Virus record (IMG/VR): IMGVR_UViG_3300025941_000110
Coordinates: 1 to 21,109 of that record
Reading direction: 5' to 3' (one strand)
DNA: 21,109 nucleotides
From: a virus
The notes under the pieces are model-generated. The model did not search any database and was not told the DNA's origin. It saw only the letters and a list, made by a program, of their open reading frames with translations. The position numbers and the translations under genes are program-made. The stretch's first letter is position 1, and every line of letters starts with the position of its first letter. This document shows positions 7,339 through 13,730 of the stretch, in pieces.

Positions 7339-9110
7339 AACGTTCCGCCCTGTTGATAGACAACGTCCGTACTTTGCCATTTACAGACTGTATTTTTCAC
7401 GCTCATAGCAATATGCGGAGCACCAGCATAGCCAATACCTGATGCATTGTGCCAAACGCGAACGGTGCTATTAGGTGTCGTCCAAGGGCTTCCCCATGGG
7501 CTTCCCCAAAGCGTAAAACCGCCAGCCGTAACAGTTGTGACCTGAGGCGCAGTCGTCGTATCGAAATCAACATTTACCAAGCATGAAGGCGACAGCCCTG
7601 TCGTTCCAAATAGAATTGGTCGCATCATCGTGAAGAACTTTTGTGATGATGCTCCGAAATAGTTGAATGCCTGCAATGCTTCGCATGGAATTGCATTCCC
7701 ATTATCTGAGAATCCTGTATCAGCTTGAACTACTAATCCGGTGGTCCCAAAGTAAATAGCATCATTGTAAAGTTCCCAGCAAAATGCATTCCAACCTGTA
7801 AATTTTGTCCATGATCCAGTAATGGTATTCATCACATACTGATAGCTTTGAATATCTTCAAACTGGGGTACATTAATGATTACTTTATTGCCAATAGGAT
7901 ATAGCAAAATTTGCCATCCAAAATTGTTACCCAATGCCTGAACGTCGGCATTAATGAGATTTTGAATTTTTGCTGATAACGCATCGCTTTCTTGTGCACG
8001 GTCAGTAAGTAATGCCTTTGATAATGGGAAGGCGCCATCAGCGGTAATGAATACCAGATCACTGCCGATTTTCGCAAAGCATCTGCGTCCAATTGGGCGA
8101 CCAATGCGGAAATGCTGAGCAATGACCCAATTAGCAGCATTTGTTGGGTCAAAACCCTGATAGACCACAACTTCTCCGAGAGTCGAAATAGCAACGAAAT
8201 ATTCTTGGCTTCCGGCGCTATTATCGACAGACCATGTAGCAACAGCCATTAATGCGCCACCAAGTTTGAACATGCCGCCAAATTCGAGAGATTGTGCTGC
8301 ACCACCAATAGCGTTGACAGGCATATACCAGCATCGCGAGCTATTTTTTTCGACCATATACAAGCGCTGCTTGAAACTGGTTCCTTGGATGAATAGGCGT
8401 GGATCTACGCCGGTCGTACCAAATAGAACAATATATGTTCCAACCACCGTTGCATTACCTCCAGGATCGGCTGCCATCACATAAGTGAAAGTAGTCGGAG
8501 ATGTGACAGTAATACGATAAGTTCCACTGAAGCCAGCAGGAGTAGTACCGCTGATTGTCACGCTATTTCCGGTCACAAGACCATGCGGTGCAGCAGTAGT
8601 CAGTGTCGCTAGTGTTCCAACTCTCGTGATCGAACTAATGGTCTGCGCGGTTGCTGTGCTCGCAATGACCTGGATTTGCGTGCCATCATAGAGCAATGGC
8701 AGATCAGTACCATTCGCTAGGTAAAGGAATTGCCCATTTGCGGCAGTCGAACCAAAATTGACATGCTGCCAGCGCGAATTGCTTTGTCCTGTCCATAATG
8801 CCGCACCTACAGCGCCTTGCGTACTAACATCAAAAATATTCCCATCAGCAGCCGCAAGCAATTTATTGCCAGTCAAGCCGCCATATGCGGCTAATGTTTC
8901 TACATTATTGACTAGACCAGTTGCCCAATTAGATGATCCACCTCGTAGATCAACAGTCGATGGTGTAGGAAACCAGTTCTCCAGTTTTACCGCATCAGTA
9001 GGCGGCATCATGCCGATACCATCACGAGCATTTAATCCACCAATCGGTGCAGGAAGACTAAAAGTCACTGAAGAAGGCTGTGCACGAGCTGCAAGATTTC
9101 GTTGTGCCAT
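7335..9110 (-). CDS. Tail nozzle / head-tail stabilisation protein
   Basis: Encodes 591 residues from the ATG at 9110, which overlaps the previous stop (TAATG) and has a GGGGA box. A TTG four codons earlier is less likely. The sequence is beta-rich throughout with propeller-like repeats (GGLNARDGIGMMPPTDAVKLENWFP near the start in pieces; SWTKFTGW; YNDAIYFGTTGLVVQAD), as in P22 gp10-like packaged-DNA stabilisation and T7 gp12-like nozzle proteins. About residues 153-228 look like an inserted small beta domain (TTAAPHGLVTGNSVTISG, YRITVTSPTTFTYV) that recurs in many phage proteins. Near residue 535 a perfect short tandem, WGSPWGSPW, occurs. It directly follows the adaptor gene, the expected tail-closing order. 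Confidence 0.8.
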   Translation of the reverse strand: MAQRNLAARAQPSSVTFSLPAPIGGLNARDGIGMMPPTDAVKLENWFPTPSTVDLRGGSSNWATGLVNNVETLAAYGGLTGNKLLAAADGNIFDVSTQGAVGAALWTGQSNSRWQHVNFGSTAANGQFLYLANGTDLPLLYDGTQIQVIASTATAQTISSITRVGTLATLTTAAPHGLVTGNSVTISGTTPAGFSGTYRITVTSPTTFTYVMAADPGGNATVVGTYIVLFGTTGVDPRLFIQGTSFKQRLYMVEKNSSRCWYMPVNAIGGAAQSLEFGGMFKLGGALMAVATWSVDNSAGSQEYFVAISTLGEVVVYQGFDPTNAANWVIAQHFRIGRPIGRRCFAKIGSDLVFITADGAFPLSKALLTDRAQESDALSAKIQNLINADVQALGNNFGWQILLYPIGNKVIINVPQFEDIQSYQYVMNTITGSWTKFTGWNAFCWELYNDAIYFGTTGLVVQADTGFSDNGNAIPCEALQAFNYFGASSQKFFTMMRPILFGTTGLSPSCLVNVDFDTTTAPQVTTVTAGGFTLWGSPWGSPWTTPNSTVRVWHNASGIGYAGAPHIAMSVKNTVCKWQSTDVVYQQGGTL

Positions 9111-9811
9111 TACGTTCCCCAACTGCCAGAAGGTACAACTACACCAGGGAAGATGTCATATTTCGCATTGTCAAGATTAATAGCATCTTTGCTGCCATCA
9201 CGATTAATGGCATTCATTACTCGGCGCTCATATTTATCTTGATCTTCAGCATATGGAAGACCTTTAGAAGAACGGAAACGCCAAATCAGACCAAGAGTCA
9301 TGATTTGCTCATCGAGTAGAGAAGTATCTGTATCAGCAGTCCAGACATTAGATGTCGTCGTGCCATTCGTTGCCCAATTCTTTGACGCATACTCAAAGAA
9401 ACAATTCTGGCCAGCTACTGGAACAGGGAACATGCGCAGACGCCCCTGTTGAATGCGGAAATTCGACCACGGGCCATTAATGGCAAAGGCTTCTTGCTGC
9501 TGCCATTCTTGCGGGGTTCGTGGACCAAAAACAGGACGGCGCAAAGAACGATTCCAGATCGTGTCATTGATGATGAATGACAGATTAGGAGCAATCGTTG
9601 CAATTGCTCCTTGATCCTCTGTTGCTAGTGTAAGGAAACTAGTTTGCGCGTTAAGTGCCGTCCAATTCGTTCGATTAGCCAGTTCTTGCCCCTCTTCATT
9701 CAATAATTCCAATAGTTGCATCACCTGCAAATCTTGAGAATTGAAAGCAAATGTCGGCTTAATCAATCCAAGACGGGCGCTAGCAGTCTGAATGATAGAG
9801 AGGCAAGTCAT
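9110..9811 (-). CDS. Head-tail adaptor (gp4 / tail tubular protein A-like)
   Basis: Encodes 233 residues. The N-terminus (MTCLSIIQTASARLGL, then LQVMQLLELLNEEGQELANR and W) is the helical opening characteristic of podovirus adaptor or tail-tubular-A proteins that dock beneath the portal. The middle carries beta segments (RRPVFGPRTPQEWQQQ, GRLRMFPVP, CFFEYASKNWA), and helices follow (LLDEQIMTLGLIWRFRSSKGLPYAEDQDKYERRVMNAI). Length and motif order fit that family well. It starts 2 nt after the 206-aa gene and overlaps the nozzle start by TAATG, so adaptor and nozzle are coupled. Confidence 0.82.
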   Translation of the reverse strand: MTCLSIIQTASARLGLIKPTFAFNSQDLQVMQLLELLNEEGQELANRTNWTALNAQTSFLTLATEDQGAIATIAPNLSFIINDTIWNRSLRRPVFGPRTPQEWQQQEAFAINGPWSNFRIQQGRLRMFPVPVAGQNCFFEYASKNWATNGTTTSNVWTADTDTSLLDEQIMTLGLIWRFRSSKGLPYAEDQDKYERRVMNAINRDGSKDAINLDNAKYDIFPGVVVPSGSWGT

Positions 9812-9813
9812 AA

Positions 9814-10434
9814 TTAATTCGCAGCAGGACGACCACGTTTAGGAGCAATGGAAGAATCCAATTGTAATTTCAGATCGCCAATTACATCTCGTAATTCAGC
9901 AATCGTTTGGGCTTGCGTCTCAACAGTTGCTGTTAGCGCTGCAATCTGTTCAGCAGTCTTTCCATGGTCAGAAGTTGAATCAAGCCATGCACGAGCCTTA
10001 TCGCGATCTACGCGAGCGCCCATGCCGGCATTTTGCATTGCAACCTCGTCCATATTTGCCAGGTCTTCAACAGTAACGATACGCATGGCGAGATAATTCT
10101 CTACTGCCGATGGAGACAGGAAACTAACCTGCCGCAAGCTGGTTCCATCTACAGGAGCATCAATACCTTGCTTCCACATTTCATATTTCTTATGGAAACC
10201 ATCTACCCATTCCGGCGGATATGCATCTGGTGCGCCATTGAGCATCTTATGCTTGATTTGAAGAAGCCAATCTTCCGCAACTTTTTCCACTTGATCGCGG
10301 CCACCTGGCTGCATGATAAAAGCCATATTCACATCGCGAGTAGTGCGACGACCGCTTTCAATCGTTGCCTGACGATCCTCAACAGCGATTTGATGAAATT
10401 CTACGAATGGGGGACGAGCTTGATGCAGTTGCAT
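9814..10434 (-). CDS. Unknown virion-region protein with coiled coil and basic KRGRP tail
   Basis: Encodes 206 residues. Residues ~1-110 are mixed and unrecognised (PPFVEFHQIAVEDRQATIE; YPPEWVDGFHKKYEMWKQG). Residues ~118-152 (VTVEDLANMDEVAMQNAGMG) resemble a helix-hairpin-helix-like helical segment. Residues ~158-192 form a heptad-patterned coiled coil (AALTATVETQAQTIAELRD). The extreme C-terminus SIAPKRGRPAAN contains an AT-hook-like GRP core. It lies between the capsid-terminator hairpin and the adaptor gene and has its own AGGAG site. It may be a head-completion or minor head protein. Similar genes sit here in related podoviruses, but the role is not established. Confidence 0.65.
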   Translation of the reverse strand: MQLHQARPPFVEFHQIAVEDRQATIESGRRTTRDVNMAFIMQPGGRDQVEKVAEDWLLQIKHKMLNGAPDAYPPEWVDGFHKKYEMWKQGIDAPVDGTSLRQVSFLSPSAVENYLAMRIVTVEDLANMDEVAMQNAGMGARVDRDKARAWLDSTSDHGKTAEQIAALTATVETQAQTIAELRDVIGDLKLQLDSSIAPKRGRPAAN

Positions 10435-10461
10435 GAGATTTCTCCTGTAGGGGATTTATTG

Positions 10462-10489
10462 TTCTACGCCCTTGTTGGAAGACGTAGAA
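10462..10489 (-). repeat. Second hairpin: 7-bp inverted repeat after the terminator
   Basis: TTCTACG (10462-10468) and CGTAGAA (10483-10489) are perfect inverted copies with a 14-nt loop, and an inner CTT/AAG pairing is possible. It lies just downstream (minus strand) of the UUCG-loop terminator and upstream of the next Shine-Dalgarno site. It could be a back-up terminator, an RNA-stability stem or a processing site. Confidence 0.6.
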
Positions 10490-10512
10490 GAATAAAGGGG
10501 CCGAAGCCCCTT
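10487..10512 (-). terminator. Intrinsic terminator behind the capsid and decoration genes
   Basis: On the minus strand AAGGGGC-TTCG-GCCCCTT forms a 7-bp stem (10495-10501 with 10506-10512) capped by a UUCG tetraloop. It is followed by the pyrimidine-rich TATTCTTCT. It begins 6 nt after the stop of the decoration gene. Placed in the middle of the structural operon, it likely attenuates read-through, so capsid mRNA exceeds tail mRNA. Confidence 0.8.
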
Positions 10513-10517
10513 CGCGA

Positions 10518-11243
10518 TTAAGTAATCGCGCCCTGTGCAGTTGGACGGTCTACATACAGAACATTCCAGAAGTTCGTACCATCGTTGTAAGTGCCAGTAA
10601 CAGTCACAGCGCCAGTTGCAGTTGCGTTTGCGCTCATTACTGCGGTACGGTTATCAGGATCCAGCGACAGCAGAGTAGTCGAAGCTGGGATGCCAGTACC
10701 TGAAACAGCCATGCCAACAAACCAGCCATCAGTATTCGATGCGCGGATAGTTGGAGAGCCATTCTGAGTAACAACATTGCTTTTCGCAACCGTAGTCGTC
10801 GCTGCGGCCTGTACTTTGGAACCGACAATTTCCTTGCCTGCCGAGTTAGCACCGAGCTGACCAGCAGCTACAATACCAATCTGCGCATTTGCAGCAACAG
10901 AAGCACTAGAGAAAGCAGGGATTTTGCCCGATACCAGCGCCCAGCCATATTGAACCGCTGCCACACTTGGCACGGCATTCAGAACGAATGCCACAGGTTG
11001 GCCCAAGTTAGCAGTATTTGGCACTGCGGTAGCGCTAAAGTTTGTGTCTACTACAACGGTAGTACCAACCTTAACGGCAGTCGAGGCAGGGAAGCTAACG
11101 TAAATCAGCTCCTGACCGCCCCAGAATGGATCGATAACAGACAGCACAGTGCCTAGACCTTGGCGCTGTGTGCTATCGGGAATAAACCAGTTGCCAACGG
11201 CTTGAAAGCCGATGACAGCCGAGTTGTTTGCTGCGGTAGTCAT
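10518..11243 (-). CDS. Capsid decoration / cement protein
   Basis: Encodes 241 residues and directly follows the major capsid gene with an AAGGAG site. It is small, beta-rich, without Cys, and rich in Ala, Thr, Val and Gly. It begins with QAVGNWFIPDSTQRQGLGTVLSV and DPFWGGQELIYV, which resemble cement proteins of BPP-1-like podoviruses. A central segment (about residues 155-220, including GWFVGMAVSGTGIPASTTL) looks like an inserted beta domain, which would explain a length greater than minimal cement proteins. It ends with FWNVLYVDRPTAQGAIT. It is expected to bind capsomer junctions on the outside of the head. A strong terminator follows. Confidence 0.75.
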   Translation of the reverse strand: MTTAANNSAVIGFQAVGNWFIPDSTQRQGLGTVLSVIDPFWGGQELIYVSFPASTAVKVGTTVVVDTNFSATAVPNTANLGQPVAFVLNAVPSVAAVQYGWALVSGKIPAFSSASVAANAQIGIVAAGQLGANSAGKEIVGSKVQAAATTTVAKSNVVTQNGSPTIRASNTDGWFVGMAVSGTGIPASTTLLSLDPDNRTAVMSANATATGAVTVTGTYNDGTNFWNVLYVDRPTAQGAIT

Positions 11244-11253
11244 ATTTTTCTCC

Positions 11254-12249
11254 TTAAGCCTTCATGACGCCCTGAAGGAATCGATTGGACACGCACAGAT
11301 TACCCTGGAACAGAATTGGGATCACGATTGCATCCTGATTCACGGATCGCAGTTCTGGCATGATTTCCATATTTGCATCCTGATGGACAACAAGATCCAT
11401 ATAATCAGTATTGATGAAATATGCATGCTGTGGAGGTACGCCGCCCGAAGAATCGAAGAATACGTCAGCATTCTTGTATTTCAGACTCACGAAGCCAGCA
11501 GTACCGCTAGTTGGGCCACTTTCGCTGGAATAGCGCTTAATCGAAGTTTGAGACTGTTCGAAGAATGCGAAGTAATCATCAGACATCACGATCATATCTG
11601 GCTGATCCATACCACGAGTCAGGCGGATATAAGTTGGCAGCATCAGCGATTCAATCGTGGTAGCGCTTGGAGTGATTGCGCCGCCACCTTGAATTGGTGC
11701 AGCAGCAGATTGCACCACGTTTTGCCAGAATGGGAAAGTAGTGGAGTTGATGCCCCCAACAGTACCAGTGCCGGTATCAGCAATCAGCGCTTGCAGACCA
11801 TTAATCTGGTTGGCCGCAGTACCGTCGGAATAGATATCTACCGACAGACCGTTAGCCATCGAACGCTGCGCATTTTTAATCTTCGCTTTCACGAAGTTGA
11901 TAATGCGATTTGCACCCGAGTTAGTACGGATTTCCAGACCAGAAGCAGCGACGTTCACTGCTACTTGACGCCATGGGAATTCAGCAGCCGACAGCACATC
12001 TACAGCATTGATGTTCAGCACATCAAAGCCAGAATAGCGCTGATAGGTCGAGTTGTTTGCATAATCCAGTGGCTGGACGATGGACAGACCACCATCTTCC
12101 AAACGAATCTTGCCCTTTTCCGTCATACGGCGGAACAGTGCATTGTGCTTGGAAACATTATCCGCTACCTCTTTCGAGTGATTGCGGTAGGTAGTGGAGA
12201 CAAGCTCCGTAAAACTGTTAAACAGCGTAGATTGACCAGGAGAGGCCAT
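11254..12249 (-). CDS. Major capsid protein (HK97-fold)
   Basis: Encodes 331 residues, the usual size for podovirus capsid proteins. The N-terminus (FNSFTELVSTTYRNHSKEVADNVSKHNALFRRM) is an extended arm plus helix. E-loop-like and spine-helix features follow (TYQRYSGFDVLNI, AEFPWRQVAVNVAASGLEI, then a long helix RIINFVKAKIKNAQRSMANGL). A P-domain region contains DMIVMSDDYFAFFEQSQTSIKRY and HAYFINTDYMDLVVHQD. The sequence resembles the BPP-1-type coat proteins that assemble T=7 heads. It is placed between scaffold and decoration genes, with a GGAG site 12 nt after the scaffold stop. It builds the procapsid shell with scaffold and portal. Confidence 0.9.
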   Translation of the reverse strand: MASPGQSTLFNSFTELVSTTYRNHSKEVADNVSKHNALFRRMTEKGKIRLEDGGLSIVQPLDYANNSTYQRYSGFDVLNINAVDVLSAAEFPWRQVAVNVAASGLEIRTNSGANRIINFVKAKIKNAQRSMANGLSVDIYSDGTAANQINGLQALIADTGTGTVGGINSTTFPFWQNVVQSAAAPIQGGGAITPSATTIESLMLPTYIRLTRGMDQPDMIVMSDDYFAFFEQSQTSIKRYSSESGPTSGTAGFVSLKYKNADVFFDSSGGVPPQHAYFINTDYMDLVVHQDANMEIMPELRSVNQDAIVIPILFQGNLCVSNRFLQGVMKA

Positions 12250-12261
12250 GATTTAGCTCCT

Positions 12262-13320
12262 TTATTGAATCAGCCCGAGACGCATTGCTGCGTCGCGAAT
12301 CGTGTCATCCATTGTTCCCACTGGCTTAGCAGATGGCAATGTGCCTCGTTTGGCGACATTTGGACCTGCGGCGCGGCGGGCTTCCTGAGCTTTCTTTTGT
12401 GCTTCCGCTTTACGCTGGGCTTCTTGTGCTGCTTGCTGTTCTGCAAGCCATTGAGAGCCATGCACCGGATGCGCTCGGAGAGCTTGGTCATATGCATCCC
12501 GAATTCCATTTGCCGCACCATTCATCAGTAAGGATGACATCAGCGGCTTAAGTTCTTCGAAGTGCGCGTGACCTTCAGACTCGAATTGGGCGATTTCCTG
12601 TTGAGCAAAACGCGATTCGACAGCCTGGGTTACTGCTTGATTAAAATCTTGTGCTGGTGCCGTCGCTTGCGGGACTGCCACCTGCTGTTGGGCGGGTGCC
12701 TGATTGCCTGTCGCAATTGCGTACATGGCATTCAAGTTGATTCCGTAGGAATTGAGTAGTTGCAATGCATGCGTGGCACGCTGCTGATCGTTACCATAGC
12801 GCAAACCATGTTCTGCTGCAAGTACATTTTGCACGGCAATATGCGGTTCTACGCCAAGTTGTGCCATGGTTTGACGAAATGGCGCAATAGCCTGCTCAAA
12901 AACATCTGCTTGTTGAGCTTTTGGCCCCAACTGCTCGTGCATGCGCTTAAGTCCTTCTTGGCTTTCGCGCATACGTCGTTCAAATGCTGCTTGTGCCTCT
13001 TTTGGAGCACGTGCGACGGCTTCAGCTTCTTCTTTACGCAGACCCATTTGCATCCAGCCAGGCACTTGACCTTGCTGTGCATCTGTCTGCTGAATGGCTT
13101 GTTGATCTGTTTGCTCAGTATCAACCAGCTTGTCTTCAGCTTTTTGCTTGAATTGGCCTTTGTCATCGCGAGAAAGAGTCTCTTGAACAAGATGTTCCTC
13201 TTCAGAATCTTCTCCGCGTGCTTGAATTTCTGCCCATGTTGCAGCAATGGTGTCATCCATTGTTTGCTCTGGTTCGCTACTGGTGTCGTCGTCCAGGGTC
13301 GCCTGATCGATGTCGGCCAT
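12262..13320 (-). CDS. Scaffolding protein
   Basis: Encodes 352 residues and is strongly helical and charged, rich in Gln, Ala, Glu and Lys. The acidic N-terminus (residues 1-60, with DDDTSSEPEQ and EDSEEEH) is followed by SRDDKGQFKQK, a phrase common in phage scaffolds. Helices follow (EAQAAFERRMRESQEGLKRM), then a Pro/Gln/Ala linker near 205-225. The Lys/Arg-rich helix EAQRKAEAQKKAQEARRAA near the C-terminus is the probable coat-binding end. It lies immediately upstream of the capsid gene. The phrase TMDDTI appears near both ends (residues 20-25 and close to the C-terminus), encoded by an identical 15-nt sequence. Confidence 0.82.
   Translation of the reverse strand: MADIDQATLDDDTSSEPEQTMDDTIAATWAEIQARGEDSEEEHLVQETLSRDDKGQFKQKAEDKLVDTEQTDQQAIQQTDAQQGQVPGWMQMGLRKEEAEAVARAPKEAQAAFERRMRESQEGLKRMHEQLGPKAQQADVFEQAIAPFRQTMAQLGVEPHIAVQNVLAAEHGLRYGNDQQRATHALQLLNSYGINLNAMYAIATGNQAPAQQQVAVPQATAPAQDFNQAVTQAVESRFAQQEIAQFESEGHAHFEELKPLMSSLLMNGAANGIRDAYDQALRAHPVHGSQWLAEQQAAQEAQRKAEAQKKAQEARRAAGPNVAKRGTLPSAKPVGTMDDTIRDAAMRLGLIQ
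12302..12316. repeat. Direct repeat copy A (15 nt) in the scaffold gene
   Basis: The sequence gtgtcatccattgtt here is identical to 13250-13264. Both encode part of TMDDTI in the same reading frame. The copies are 948 nt apart and so could recombine in frame. Confidence 0.85.
13250..13264. repeat. Direct repeat copy B (15 nt) in the scaffold gene
   Basis: Identical 15-mer to 12302-12316. It encodes the N-terminal TMDDTI of the scaffold protein. Confidence 0.85.
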
Positions 13321-13346
13321 GATGTGCTCCGGTGGTTAGTAAATCG

Positions 13347-13730
13347 TTATGCTGCGCTTTCAAGAGAACGGCGCTGCTCTGGTTTTAAGGCTTGCCATGC
13401 GTCGACTGCTGCTGTCTCAATTTGCTTATCAATTTCAGCATCAATACGCTTGCGCGCTTCAGCAGCAACCTTCTGTTCTTGCTCCATGCCTTCCCATGGA
13501 CGGCAACCATGCTTTGCTAAATCATTGCGGCGAGCGGCCCGTCCCTCGATCCATTCACCAGTGACAGGCGATTCATAAGCAGGGATATCCACTTGTCCGA
13601 ATGGAGCTGAAAGAATGACTTTCTCAGTTGGCGTAGCGCAGCAAATCGGCGTTTCCATGCATCGTGCAATCGGACGCACATACTCATGTATAGAGCCGCA
13701 TGCTCGACAACGAGCTTCATAGAGAGGCAT
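13347..13730 (-). CDS. FmdB-like zinc-ribbon protein
   Basis: Encodes 127 residues. The N-terminus MPLYEARCRACG matches the FmdB / regulatory zinc-ribbon pattern (MPxYEYxCxxCG), with Cys8 and Cys11 as the first pair and Cys30-Cys31 as the second, here adjacent rather than CxxC. An additional Cys24 lies between them. After the ribbon, residues ~75-127 are charged and helical (EQEQKVAAEARKRIDAEIDKQ). The start has a GGAG site and overlaps the portal 3' end by 14 nt. Zinc-ribbon ORFs of this kind are frequent between portal and scaffold or capsid genes of podoviruses. They may act in transcription or assembly, but the function is not known. Confidence 0.78.
   Translation of the reverse strand: MPLYEARCRACGSIHEYVRPIARCMETPICCATPTEKVILSAPFGQVDIPAYESPVTGEWIEGRAARRNDLAKHGCRPWEGMEQEQKVAAEARKRIDAEIDKQIETAAVDAWQALKPEQRRSLESAA

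Noticed and set aside
7339-7380. Upstream ATG for the acetyltransferase
   Set aside because: It has no Shine-Dalgarno site and extends 45 nt into the nozzle gene. The GTG at 7338 gives the typical GTGA overlap.
11212-12531. 439-aa plus-strand reading frame
   Set aside because: It is antisense to the capsid and scaffold genes. Its composition (many His, Cys, Arg, Trp) is that of a shadow frame, and it has no ribosome binding site.
12760-13578. 272-aa plus-strand reading frame
   Set aside because: It lies opposite the scaffold and zinc-ribbon genes. Leu/Phe/Cys richness mirrors the Gln/Lys-rich minus-strand codons.
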